From assembly GCF_029581395.1 (NCBI RefSeq), contig NZ_CP121115.1, positions 372,001-436,000 on the forward strand: DNA of 64,000 nucleotides. Reading direction: 5' to 3'. Below the pieces are notes generated by a model, which was not told where the DNA came from, ran no database searches, and saw only the letters and a program-made list of their open reading frames with translations. Source of the stretch: Roseinatronobacter sp. S2. Its GTDB lineage: Bacteria; Pseudomonadota; Alphaproteobacteria; Rhodobacterales; Rhodobacteraceae. A program made the translations under genes and the position numbers. Below are positions 1 through 8,752 of the stretch, one piece after another (positions within the stretch are counted from its first letter, which is position 1; every line of letters begins with the position of its first letter).

Positions 1-260
1 ACAGGTGCCCCTGCCCGCGCTTGTTCCAGCACATCCTCGTCCGGGCCAAGCTGTGAATTGGGATACAGCACAACGGCCAGACGCCCATCCGACGCTTCTG
101 CGATATTTTCCTGAAATGCTTCAAGACCGGCATAAAGCGGGTCCGATGTGGCCAGCGCAGTATTCACATTCAAGGTGAAATCCTGGGCCAATGCGCCTTG
201 ACCCATTGCCCCGAATGCCACTGCGGCAATGGTGAATTTTGTCTTTGCAAAGTCCAACAT
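1..260 (-). CDS. TRAP transporter solute-binding protein DctP (N-terminal part, cut by window edge)
   Basis: First 86 residues of a periplasmic DctP-type solute-binding protein, which would deliver a small acid or similar solute to a TRAP membrane pair. A Sec signal peptide covers about residues 1-25, ending in ALAQ, and the mature part has the family-typical stretch SQLGPDEDVL at residues 69-78. GGAGG (266-270) sits 5 nt upstream of the ATG. The gene follows the GntR gene on the same strand after 37 bp, so the two are probably linked and the regulator may respond to the imported solute. The substrate cannot be told; the rest of the gene lies outside the window. Confidence 0.85.
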   Translation of the reverse strand, partial: MLDFAKTKFTIAAVAFGAMGQGALAQDFTLNVNTALATSDPLYAGLEAFQENIAEASDGRLAVVLYPNSQLGPDEDVLEQARAGAP

Positions 261-297
261 GTTATCCTCCTGTTGATGTTGGCGCGCTTTTTCAGCG

Positions 298-987
298 CTA
301 TGGCTGTGGTTCGAAAAATTCCGCCCGTTCCGCCGCAATCTTTGGCAGGTCGCTGATCATCCCGCTTAAATGCGCGCGCATCGCGGCTTCTGCCTGGGCG
401 GGATCATGGGTGCGAATGGCCTCCACAATACTGGCATGCTGTTCAACCAGCGTATCTTTTGGAAATTGCTGCACGCTTAAGTAGCGCACCCGATCAAGTT
501 GCGCTTTCAGCGCTTCGATCACATGCCATGCGTGACTGCGCCCCACCCCTTCGGACAGATGGCGGTGAAACTGGTCGTCAAGGGCAATGAAGCCTTCGAC
601 GGAATCTGTTTGCGACTGTTCCAGCAACAGCCGGTCAAGCGTGGCGATGCGCGCGGCGTCAAACTCCTGTGCGGCAATCTTGACGACATCGGCTTCAATC
701 GCCTCTCTGACGAAGCGGGCATCATCGACCATGCGCAGGGAAATCTTCGGCACCACGGTTCCGCGCTGCGGCCGGATTTCAAGCAAGCCCTCCTCTGCCA
801 GCTTGATGAATGCCTCGCGGATGGGTTGGCGGCTAATTTGCAATTCCGACGCAATCCCGGCTTCGGACAAGCGCGATCCGGGGGGAAGATCACCACGAAT
901 GATGCGCGCGCGCAGGATGGCCAGCAACTGCGCCCCAAGGGGCTGGCCGGAATTCAAGGCGGTGGCACCGATCGCATGCATCGACAT
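298..987 (-). CDS. GntR-family transcriptional regulator, FadR/FCD subfamily
   Basis: DNA-binding repressor or activator of 229 residues. An N-terminal winged helix (about residues 15-80, with the recognition region ISRQPIREAFIKL) is followed by an all-helical FCD ligand-binding domain (about 90-215) holding the acidic/histidine residues that bind a metal in this family (for example DDQFHRHL). GGGAGAA precedes the ATG. It is transcribed towards the TRAP solute-binding gene that starts 37 bp downstream. FCD regulators commonly sense organic acids, so control of that transporter is the likely role; this is inferred from position only. Confidence 0.85.
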   Translation of the reverse strand: MSMHAIGATALNSGQPLGAQLLAILRARIIRGDLPPGSRLSEAGIASELQISRQPIREAFIKLAEEGLLEIRPQRGTVVPKISLRMVDDARFVREAIEADVVKIAAQEFDAARIATLDRLLLEQSQTDSVEGFIALDDQFHRHLSEGVGRSHAWHVIEALKAQLDRVRYLSVQQFPKDTLVEQHASIVEAIRTHDPAQAEAAMRAHLSGMISDLPKIAAERAEFFEPQP

Positions 988-1166
988 AGCAAATTCTCCC
1001 TGTCGCGATCTATTGCAGGAGTTGCCATACTAGTCAACAATAAAGTCGAACCGCCGCAATATAAGGCATGGGCCGCCAAGTGGCAGCCCATGCAAAAACA
1101 CAAAAACGCCGGAGCCAGTTCAGCCGACATCATGCGCCGCGTTCAAAAAGTGGATGCGCGCGCAGA

Positions 1167-1571
1167 TTACCTGCCTTGCCTGACAACAAGCACGTCGCAT
1201 TCGGAATGCATGACCACATGCGCCGCGATCGAGCCAATGAAGTAATCGCGGATGCGCGGGTTGTGCGAGTTCATCACGATCAGGTCGCAACCAAACTCCT
1301 CGGCGGCGCGCGGGATTGCACGGTGTGCCGTGCCGGTGCGGACTGCGCTTTCGATCCTCACCCCGCGCGCCCTGAACGGCGCAACGAAGCTTTCCAGTTC
1401 TGGCAGGCTGTCCTCGGGCAGGACTTTCAGATTGTCGCTGATCTCTGGCACGATGGTGACGACTTTTAATGTCGCATCACTGCCTGCGGCGGTTGTAAGC
1501 GCCTTCTCCATCAGTTCGGCTGACTGCGGCACATGGCTTAATTTGACCGGCACAAGGATAGATCTATACAT
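1167..1571 (-). CDS. Universal stress protein (UspA family)
   Basis: Single-domain Usp protein of 134 residues, a cytoplasmic nucleotide-binding stress protein. It starts with the typical MYRSILVPV strand. Near the C-terminus it has a GS...HVV...VLVVR segment like the nucleotide-binding loop and last strand of ATP-binding Usps. Length matches the family. It lies 62 bp downstream of the BCCT transporter on the same strand and may be cotranscribed with it; Usp genes are often attached to transporter operons. No EcfG-type site is seen in front of it, unlike the stress genes beyond 33 kb. Confidence 0.85.
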   Translation of the reverse strand: MYRSILVPVKLSHVPQSAELMEKALTTAAGSDATLKVVTIVPEISDNLKVLPEDSLPELESFVAPFRARGVRIESAVRTGTAHRAIPRAAEEFGCDLIVMNSHNPRIRDYFIGSIAAHVVMHSECDVLVVRQGR

Positions 1572-1632
1572 GCGGTTTCCCCTTCAAGTCTGCCGCCCGG
1601 CGCGCACCATCGCGCACCGGGCAAGTCATTGA

Positions 1633-3243
1633 TCACTTGGGCAAGGTCGCCATGTTCGCATCATGCGCCGCCGCATGGGGGGCCGGTTCGGCAGACAGCG
1701 CCCGGAACAGCCCCCACATCATAAGGAACATGATGATTGAAAACGGCAATCCCGCCGCCAGCGAGGCGGTCTGCAACGCCGCCAACCCGCCTGACGCCAG
1801 CAGCACGGCGGCGACAGCACCTTCGCCGATGCCCCAGAATACGCGATACGTTACCGGCGGTTCTTCCTTGCCCATCGAAATAAGTGTGGTCACCACCAAC
1901 GTGCCGCTGTCCGAAGACGTCACAAAGTAAGTGATGATCAGGATCAGCGCCACAAATGACATCAGGCTTCCGAACAGGCCCAGCCCGAAATTCTCAATGA
2001 TCAGAAACAGTGGTTTTGAAATATCCTCATTCACGGCGTCGATGATGCCGCCGCCTTGGACAAATTCCTGATAAAGCGCGGTTCCACCGAAGATGGACAT
2101 CCAGAAGAAGGTAATCAGCGTTGGCACAATCAGCACCCCGATGGCGAATTCGCGGATTGTCCGTCCGCGCGAAACACGCGCGATGAACATCCCCACAAAC
2201 GGTGCCCATGCAATCCACCAACCCCAATAAAACACGGTCCATGCGCCCTGCCAGCCGCTTTCAGGGTCGGGGTTCACCCAAAGCCCCATCGGGATGACGT
2301 TAACGATGTATTCACCGATATTGGTAATGAAGAACCCCAACAAGAACACGGTCGGACCCACGAGGATGAAAACGATGATCAGAAAGATCGACAGCCACAT
2401 GTTCATCTCGGACAGGATCTTGATCCCGCGGCCGACACCCGACACCGCCGAAAGCGTGGCGATGGCAGAAATCACCATGATGATCAGATATCTGATCCAG
2501 GGGTCCATAGGCACCCCGAACAGGTGATTAAGCCCCGCCTGAATTTGTCCGGCACCAAGGCCAAGCGTCGTTGCGACACCAAAGATCGTGCCGAAAATTG
2601 CCAGCAGGTCGACAAGATGCCCCCAGTTGCCGTAAATCCGGTCGCCCAGAATTGGGTATAGGGATGCACGGATGGTCAGCGGCAGGCCCTTGCGGTAGCT
2701 GAAATAGGCCAGCGACATTCCGACGATGACATAGACCGCCCAGCCATGCAGGCCCCAATGCAGGAAGGTCACCTGCATCGCGGTCACGGAACCGGCCATC
2801 GAACCGGCGGTGCCATCTTCCAGAAATGGCGCGTTCTGGACGTGATACATCGGCTCGGCAACGGACCAGAACAACAACCCGATCCCCATACCGGCACCAA
2901 ACAGCATCGAGAACCAAGCGAATGTCGAGAATTCCGGACGGTCGCTGTCCTTGCCCAGCCGGATCGCGCCGTAACGCGAGAAGATCAGGCCAAAGACGAA
3001 GGTAATAAACATCGCAATCGACAGGATATAATACCAGCTCATGTTGACGGTGATCCAGGACTGCACCCCTTCAAAGAACCTGCCCATGGCCTCTGGTGCC
3101 ATTACCCCGGCCAGCACGAAGGCGATGACCAGAAGCTTCGACAAGGTGGCCATCGGCGGGTTCACGTCCCGAAACAAGCCTGACTTTCCAATGACAAGAC
3201 GCGACTGGTCCACTTGTCCGTCTGCGGCGGTTTTTTCGTGCAT
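1633..3243 (-). CDS. BCCT-family betaine/choline/carnitine-type transporter
   Basis: Inner-membrane secondary transporter of 536 residues with about 12 membrane helices. The sodium/substrate motif GMGIGLLFWSVAEP lies near residues 118-131, and the tryptophan-rich WGWWIAWAPF segment that builds the substrate cage near residues 341-350. It imports a quaternary-ammonium osmolyte, coupled to sodium or protons. It is 86 bp downstream of choline-sulfatase on the same strand, which points to choline-O-sulfate, choline or glycine betaine as substrate. The ATG at 3243 gives a short cytoplasmic N-terminus, normal for the family. Confidence 0.9.
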   Translation of the reverse strand: MHEKTAADGQVDQSRLVIGKSGLFRDVNPPMATLSKLLVIAFVLAGVMAPEAMGRFFEGVQSWITVNMSWYYILSIAMFITFVFGLIFSRYGAIRLGKDSDRPEFSTFAWFSMLFGAGMGIGLLFWSVAEPMYHVQNAPFLEDGTAGSMAGSVTAMQVTFLHWGLHGWAVYVIVGMSLAYFSYRKGLPLTIRASLYPILGDRIYGNWGHLVDLLAIFGTIFGVATTLGLGAGQIQAGLNHLFGVPMDPWIRYLIIMVISAIATLSAVSGVGRGIKILSEMNMWLSIFLIIVFILVGPTVFLLGFFITNIGEYIVNVIPMGLWVNPDPESGWQGAWTVFYWGWWIAWAPFVGMFIARVSRGRTIREFAIGVLIVPTLITFFWMSIFGGTALYQEFVQGGGIIDAVNEDISKPLFLIIENFGLGLFGSLMSFVALILIITYFVTSSDSGTLVVTTLISMGKEEPPVTYRVFWGIGEGAVAAVLLASGGLAALQTASLAAGLPFSIIMFLMMWGLFRALSAEPAPHAAAHDANMATLPK

Positions 3244-3329
3244 TGCGTATCCTTACTGTTGGTGTTCCCTTTGGGTTTTGTTGTTATTTTTGTTGAAATC
3301 CGTCGATAGGGGCGTGCGGGCAGGGTCGG

Positions 3330-4847
3330 TCATTCGCCACGCGGGAACCGCTGGCCCTCCTCGATCACGTTCAGGTCCATGTGGTTGCGCATGTACCGCT
3401 CGCTTGCTTTTTGCAGTGGCTGGTAATCCCAAGGGTAGTAGCCGCCCTGTCGCAGCGCCTCGTAGACGACGCATCGGCGTGCCTGGCTTTCGCGTATGCT
3501 GGCGTCCAGGGCATCAAGATCCCACCGCGCATGGGCCATGTCGCTGAAATATGCCAGCGTTTCGGAATGCGCGGGGTCCTGTGCAAGGTTCACCAACTCA
3601 TGCGGGTCAGCCTGAAGATCGAACAACTGATCGGGATCAAGCGCGCAGCGGGTGAATTTCCACCGTTCCATGCGCAAGCTGATCAGCGGCGCGTAAGACG
3701 CTTCAGCAGCGTATTCCATTGCCACCGGCGCTTCCCGTTTGCCGCCCTGCCCCAGATAGACAAGCGATTGACCTTCGGTCCAGGGGGCAACCTCGGACAT
3801 GTCGGCCCCTGCCAGTTCGCACAGTGTCGGGCAAATATCGATGGTGCTGACCGGATCGGTGACAAGGCCCGGCTCCATCCCCGGTGCCGCGATCATCAGC
3901 GGCACACGGCTTGACCCCTCGAAAAAGGACATCTTGAACCACAGCCCCCGCTCGCCCAGCATATCGCCGTGATCGCTAAGGAACACAATGATCGTGTTCT
4001 GGTCCTGCCGCGTGCCTTCAAGGGCTTCCATCAACCCGCCGATCTTGTCGTCGATATAGGAGATATTTGCGAAATAAGCGCGGCGCGAACGGCGAATATC
4101 CTCTTGGGTTATTTCAAATGAACGCCAGTCATTTGCATCGAAAATGCGTCTGGAATGCGGGTCATGCGCGTCATAGTCCATCGCCGGCACATCGGGCAGC
4201 AAATGCGCGCAATTCTCATACCGGTCCCAGTATTTTTTTCGTGCGACATACGGATCATGTGTATGGGTGAAACTGACGGTCAGGCACCATGGCCGCGCGT
4301 CATGCCCGCGCCCCAGATCATAGATTTTGCGGGTGGCGTGAAACGCGACTTCGTCATCATATTCCATCTGGTTCGAAATTTCTGCCACCCCTGCACCGGT
4401 GACCGAACCAAGATTGTGATACCACCAGTCAATGCGTTCGCCCGGCTTGCGATAATCCGGCGTCCAACCAAAATCAGCCGGATAGATATCAGTTGTCAGT
4501 CGTTCCTCAAATCCATGCAGCTGATCGGGGCCGACGAAATGCATCTTGCCGGACAGGCAGGTCTGATACCCCGCGCGGCGCAGATGATGCGCATAGCTTG
4601 GAATGTCGGCGCAGAATTCGGCAGCATTGTCATAGACCCTGCTGCGCGATGGCAGCAGGCCCGACATATAGCTTGCCCGCGCTGGCGCACATAAGGGCGA
4701 GGCCGTGTAGGCATTGCCAAACCGCGTCGAACGCGCGGCGATCTTCTTCAGGTTTGGGGCGTGCAGCCAATCGGCCGGTCCGTCAGGAAAGAACGTGCCA
4801 CTTAGCTGATCAGTCATGATGATCAGGATATTGGGTTTACTGGTCAT
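3330..4847 (-). CDS. betC: Choline-sulfatase
   Basis: Type I sulfatase of 505 residues that hydrolyses choline-O-sulfate to choline and sulfate in the cytoplasm, feeding choline to glycine-betaine synthesis or catabolism. The formylglycine motif C53-A-P-A-R57 is complete, and the N-terminal metal-binding aspartate lies in MTDQ (residues 11-14). The stretch SGKMHFVGPDQLHGFEERL, with the choline-sulfatase C-terminal region, separates it from other sulfatases. It is followed by a BCCT transporter and is divergent from a LysR regulator, the classical betC arrangement. No betaine-synthesis genes (betA/betB) are in the window. Confidence 0.93.
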   Translation of the reverse strand: MTSKPNILIIMTDQLSGTFFPDGPADWLHAPNLKKIAARSTRFGNAYTASPLCAPARASYMSGLLPSRSRVYDNAAEFCADIPSYAHHLRRAGYQTCLSGKMHFVGPDQLHGFEERLTTDIYPADFGWTPDYRKPGERIDWWYHNLGSVTGAGVAEISNQMEYDDEVAFHATRKIYDLGRGHDARPWCLTVSFTHTHDPYVARKKYWDRYENCAHLLPDVPAMDYDAHDPHSRRIFDANDWRSFEITQEDIRRSRRAYFANISYIDDKIGGLMEALEGTRQDQNTIIVFLSDHGDMLGERGLWFKMSFFEGSSRVPLMIAAPGMEPGLVTDPVSTIDICPTLCELAGADMSEVAPWTEGQSLVYLGQGGKREAPVAMEYAAEASYAPLISLRMERWKFTRCALDPDQLFDLQADPHELVNLAQDPAHSETLAYFSDMAHARWDLDALDASIRESQARRCVVYEALRQGGYYPWDYQPLQKASERYMRNHMDLNVIEEGQRFPRGE

Positions 4848-5067
4848 GGTTCCTCATCTTGTGCGCGGCGGCGTTTAGCAGGACTGATCGGGTTAACAAC
4901 GCTCCCTTGCCGGACATGCAGGCACAGCTGCGTGCGATTTGCCGCAATCAGGTGACACATCGTTGATCTGAAAATCACTGCCGCCTATGGCAGTATGACA
5001 TTGTCAAATCTTATGGTATTTAAAGAAGTATATCAGACAACGCTTATATTTCACGAAGAGAGTGGCA

Positions 5068-5997
5068 ATGCCTGGGATTGACAATGCTTATACCACATTC
5101 GGACGATACAGCGCTGATCTGTGCCTGTTCCTGCTGGTCGCGGAAACCGGCCAACTGTCGCTGGCCGCAAAAAAAGCGGGCCTGTCGCAACCCCGTATGA
5201 GCCAGCGCATTCGTTTTCTGGAAGATGGTCTGGGCAAACAGCTTTTCATCCGTGAGCGTCGCGGGATTACCCTGACACAATCCGGTCAGGAGCTTTTGTC
5301 AGCGATTTCAATGCCGCTTTCGGGCGCTGTCGACGCCTTTTCCCGGTTTCAACAAAAACCGGCCCGCGGCGATGTGATTATCCTGTCCGACATTGCTTTT
5401 GCCAGTTTCCGGCTGCTGCCGATTTTTTCGGCGCTTTGCAGCACATTCAAGGACCTCAGCGTGTCACTGCTTACGGTGCAGCAACCAAGCCACAAGTCGC
5501 TTCCCGAAGCGGATCTGATCATCCGCATGGAAGAACAGCACCTCGCGGCTGAAAACGAGGTCTGCCTGTTTCGTGAATCCGTGACTGCGTTGTGCAGTCA
5601 CGCATTCAAGCAGGCCAATCCTGACATGACCTCTCCCGCTGATCTGATCGACAAAACACTGATCGAATTGACGACCCAGCGAACACCGGCATGGTTCACA
5701 TGGGCAAGCTGGCTGCACGCCCATGGCGTTGATCGAAAGCTGTCAGCGGATCACCTGAGCTTTTCCAGCTATGATCATGTAATACAATCAACGACTGCTG
5801 GGCTGGGTGTGTGTCTGGGCTGGCAGGGTCTTGCAGACAAACTGGTTTCGGATGGCACGCTTGTGGCGGCTATTCCCCAAAAACTAGACAGCGATCGCGG
5901 GTATTTCCTGAAGATTGTAGATGGCCGGGAAAATCGCGACACAAAAAGGATCTTTGATTGGCTGACAGAACATCTGGGAAAACGGCCTGCTGTTTGA
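5068..5997 (+). CDS. LysR-family regulator of choline-sulfate use
   Basis: LysR regulator of 309 residues. The N-terminal winged helix (about residues 14-75: TGQLSLAAKKAGLSQPRMS) is followed by a periplasmic-binding-protein-like effector domain. It is divergent from betC across 220 bp, and a LysR gene beside choline-sulfatase is a recognised pairing, so it probably controls betC and the BCCT gene in response to choline or choline-O-sulfate. I chose the ATG at 5068, preceded by GAAGAGAG, over the in-frame GTG at 5062. Specific operator sites were not resolved in the AT-rich divergent region 4848-5067. Confidence 0.85.
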   Translation: MPGIDNAYTTFGRYSADLCLFLLVAETGQLSLAAKKAGLSQPRMSQRIRFLEDGLGKQLFIRERRGITLTQSGQELLSAISMPLSGAVDAFSRFQQKPARGDVIILSDIAFASFRLLPIFSALCSTFKDLSVSLLTVQQPSHKSLPEADLIIRMEEQHLAAENEVCLFRESVTALCSHAFKQANPDMTSPADLIDKTLIELTTQRTPAWFTWASWLHAHGVDRKLSADHLSFSSYDHVIQSTTAGLGVCLGWQGLADKLVSDGTLVAAIPQKLDSDRGYFLKIVDGRENRDTKRIFDWLTEHLGKRPAV

Positions 5998-6016
5998 ACC
6001 ACCGGCCACACGCAGA

Positions 6017-6745
6017 TCAGATATCAGTGCCGGATATACGGCGCTGACCATACAAGATCACATCGCGCATTGCTTGTTTGGCAGCATCCGGGTCGCGCCT
6101 GGCGATGGCCTCGACGATACGCAGATGGGTGGCCGATACATCCCGCTGCGTCGCGGGTTCCGATGCGGGCGAACTCAGCCGGAAGGTGGTCAGCAGCGCT
6201 GCCTCGATCAGTGTGCCGACGGAATGCATGAAGACATTGCCCGACGCTTTCGTGATTGCCCTGTGCAACGCCAGATCGGCCAAGGCAAAGGCCTTGTCGT
6301 CCTCGGCAGTGCGCATCGCTTCTGCATGGGCATAAAGCACCTTGATTTCATCCGCTGTGGAACGCCGCGCGGCCATGGCAGCGGCGGCGGGTTCCATGGT
6401 CAGCCGCATTTCATAAAGCTGGTTCAGAAACGTAATGTCTACGCTGTCATCCAGATGCCAGACCAGAACTTCGGCATCAAACAGGTTCCAGTCTTGCCGG
6501 TCACAGACCCTTGTGCCCACACGGGTGCGCGCGACAATCATGCCTTTTGCCGAAAGGGTTTTCATTGCTTCGCGCAGCACTGTGCGCGATACGCCAAACT
6601 GACCTGCCAGTTCCTCGTCCCGCGGCAGGATGGTACCGGGCGGGTATTTACCGCTGACGATGGCGCGTCCGATACCTTCAACCACCTGCCCATGACTGTT
6701 GCGCACAAGTGTTTTGTTCATAGCATCGCGAAGCAGACCGGACAT
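6017..6745 (-). CDS. GntR-family regulator (FCD domain) of the sugar ABC transporter
   Basis: Regulator of 242 residues with an N-terminal winged helix (PRDEELAGQFGVSRTVLREA) and a C-terminal FCD ligand domain. The ATG at 6745 is preceded by GGGGAGAA; a longer in-frame start (6778) would overlap the permease by 14 bp and lacks a clear ribosome site. It is the last gene of the ytfQ-ytfR-ytfT-yjfF run on the minus strand, 19 bp after the permease. It therefore very likely controls that operon in answer to the imported sugar or its breakdown product. Sugar-acid responsive regulators such as DgoR and LgoR share this architecture. Confidence 0.85.
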   Translation of the reverse strand: MSGLLRDAMNKTLVRNSHGQVVEGIGRAIVSGKYPPGTILPRDEELAGQFGVSRTVLREAMKTLSAKGMIVARTRVGTRVCDRQDWNLFDAEVLVWHLDDSVDITFLNQLYEMRLTMEPAAAAMAARRSTADEIKVLYAHAEAMRTAEDDKAFALADLALHRAITKASGNVFMHSVGTLIEAALLTTFRLSSPASEPATQRDVSATHLRIVEAIARRDPDAAKQAMRDVILYGQRRISGTDI

Positions 6746-6764
6746 ATGTTCTCCCCTGACCCAG

Positions 6765-7721
6765 TTACTGGCTGACACGCAGCCGCAGCAGCCCCTTTTG
6801 AAGCAGGATGAACATCAAAAGCAAAGCGCCAATCACGATTTTCGTCCACCAGCTCGACAGGCTGCCATCAAAGACAATATAGGTCTGGATCAACCCCATT
6901 GTCAGCACACCAATCAATGTCCCAAACATATATCCGCTGCCACCCGTCAGCAGCGTGCCGCCAATCACCACCGCAGCAATCGCGCTAAGTTCAACCCCCA
7001 CGGTCGCCAGCGGATACCCCGCCGAGGTATAGACCGAGAAGACAATCCCCGCCAACCCTGCCATGAAGCCCGAAAACGCATAAACCGCCACGGTCGTGCG
7101 CCCCACGGCAACACCCATCAGGCGTGCCGCCGCTTCATCCCCGCCAAGGGCATAGACATTGGTGCCAAACCGCGTGCGGTGCAGCACGATCATGCCCACA
7201 ATAACGGCGGCAATCATGATCATGCCCAAAAGCGTCAGCCGCCCCCGGCCCGGCATCACGAAATACGCCCGCTGCATCATCTGGTAAAACGGATCGACAA
7301 TCGGCACGGAATCGATCGACAGCATGTAGCCCGCCCCGCGTGCCAGAAACATGCCCGCAAGGGTCACGATAAAGGGCGGCATGGCAAGCAGATGGATCAT
7401 CCCGCCCATCGCCGCCCCAAAGGCCGTAGTGATCATCAGCAGCATGGCGAAGGCCACCAGCGGGTGCAGTCCCGTCTCGCGCAGGATAACGGCAATGAAC
7501 ACGCCCGCAAACGCGATGACGGACCCCACTGACAAATCGATACCGCCCGACACAATAACCACCGTCATCCCCACCGCAACGATGCCCAGATATGCATTGT
7601 CAGTCAGCAGGTTGCCGATCACGCGGGTGGACAGCATGGCGGGAAACTGGATGTAGCAGATCAGATAGGCCAACAGGAAGATTGCGATAGTCGCATAAAG
7701 CGGCAGGGCGCGGATGCTCAT
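6765..7721 (-). CDS. yjfF: Sugar ABC transporter permease, YjfF type
   Basis: Inner-membrane permease of 318 residues in the ribose/galactofuranose (carbohydrate uptake 2) class, with 8-10 hydrophobic helices and the hallmark segment VSGGIDLSVGSVIAF around residues 58-72. It overlaps the upstream permease gene by 4 bp (ATGA type), showing translational coupling, and would pair with it as a heterodimer under one double-domain ATPase. By order and sequence it corresponds to E. coli YjfF of the galactofuranose transporter. The substrate in this organism is inferred. Confidence 0.88.
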   Translation of the reverse strand: MSIRALPLYATIAIFLLAYLICYIQFPAMLSTRVIGNLLTDNAYLGIVAVGMTVVIVSGGIDLSVGSVIAFAGVFIAVILRETGLHPLVAFAMLLMITTAFGAAMGGMIHLLAMPPFIVTLAGMFLARGAGYMLSIDSVPIVDPFYQMMQRAYFVMPGRGRLTLLGMIMIAAVIVGMIVLHRTRFGTNVYALGGDEAAARLMGVAVGRTTVAVYAFSGFMAGLAGIVFSVYTSAGYPLATVGVELSAIAAVVIGGTLLTGGSGYMFGTLIGVLTMGLIQTYIVFDGSLSSWWTKIVIGALLLMFILLQKGLLRLRVSQ

Positions 7722-8752
7722 GTCTTATCCTCCGTCGTCGCGGGGTGCGGGGTTTTCGTTCGCGGCTGCCTACTGCGCCGCGACCACACAAACGCAAGCT
7801 GCGGCAGCAAACGGGGCGATTGCAGCACAAGGATAATGATCACCAGAACCGCCTTGATCACCAGATTATACTCGGACGGGAAGCCCGCCAGCAGAATGCC
7901 TGTGTTGATTGTCTGGATGATCATCGCCCCCAGCAGTGACGCCAGAATAGAAAACCGCCCCCCCAACAACGAGTTGCCCCCGATCACCACCGCCAGAATT
8001 GCATCCAGTTCCAGCCACAGGCCCGCATTATTGGCATCTGCGCCACGAATATCCGCCGTGGCAATAATACCCGCCAGTGCCGCGCAGAACCCCGACCCCA
8101 TGTAAACCGCGATCAGCAGCACACGGCTGTTGATCCCCGTCAGGGTGCTGGCGCGCAGATTGACCCCGATGGATTCCACCAAAAGCCCCAGCGCAGTGCG
8201 CCGCACAAGCAGGCCAAAGAAAATTCCGGTCAGCACCCAGATCACCGCAGGCACCGGCACGCCCAACAATGTGCCCGATCCCAGATATGAGAAGCCATCA
8301 TTGTCGAAAGTCAGAATTGTGCCACCGGTGATCAACTGCGCCACCCCGCGCCCTGCCACCATCAGGATCAGCGTGGCCACAATGGGCTGAATGCCAAACA
8401 CTGCCACCAGCAGGCCGTTCCACAAGCCACAGATCAGCCCCGCCGCACCTGCAATACCAAGGGCGGCCCACATGCCAAAGCCCTGATCAATCGACCATGC
8501 GGCACTGGCCCCGCAGATAGCCATCACCGCGCCCACCGACAAATCGATACCGCGTGTGGCTATCACCAGCGTCATGCCGATTGCCAATAATGCCACGGGC
8601 GCGCCGCGCTTCACAATATCTACCGGAATACCCACCAGCCGCTCGTTCACATAGACGACCTGCCAGAAACTGGGGAAAAACATACTGACCAGGACGACCA
8701 CTGCCGACAGGGTCAGAAGTTGCGGCGCGACCCGGCGCAATACCCCCTTCAT
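7718..8752 (-). CDS. ytfT: Sugar ABC transporter permease, YtfT type
   Basis: Inner-membrane permease of 344 residues, paralogous to the following YjfF protein. It has the conserved TLVIATRGIDLSVGAVMAI segment and a basic cytoplasmic tail rich in R, K and P. Both ends overlap neighbouring genes by 4 bp (8749-8752 and 7718-7721), so the ATPase and two permeases are translated as a coupled set. It forms half of the membrane channel for a furanose sugar taken up from the periplasm. Confidence 0.88.
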   Translation of the reverse strand: MKGVLRRVAPQLLTLSAVVVLVSMFFPSFWQVVYVNERLVGIPVDIVKRGAPVALLAIGMTLVIATRGIDLSVGAVMAICGASAAWSIDQGFGMWAALGIAGAAGLICGLWNGLLVAVFGIQPIVATLILMVAGRGVAQLITGGTILTFDNDGFSYLGSGTLLGVPVPAVIWVLTGIFFGLLVRRTALGLLVESIGVNLRASTLTGINSRVLLIAVYMGSGFCAALAGIIATADIRGADANNAGLWLELDAILAVVIGGNSLLGGRFSILASLLGAMIIQTINTGILLAGFPSEYNLVIKAVLVIIILVLQSPRLLPQLAFVWSRRSRQPRTKTPHPATTEDKT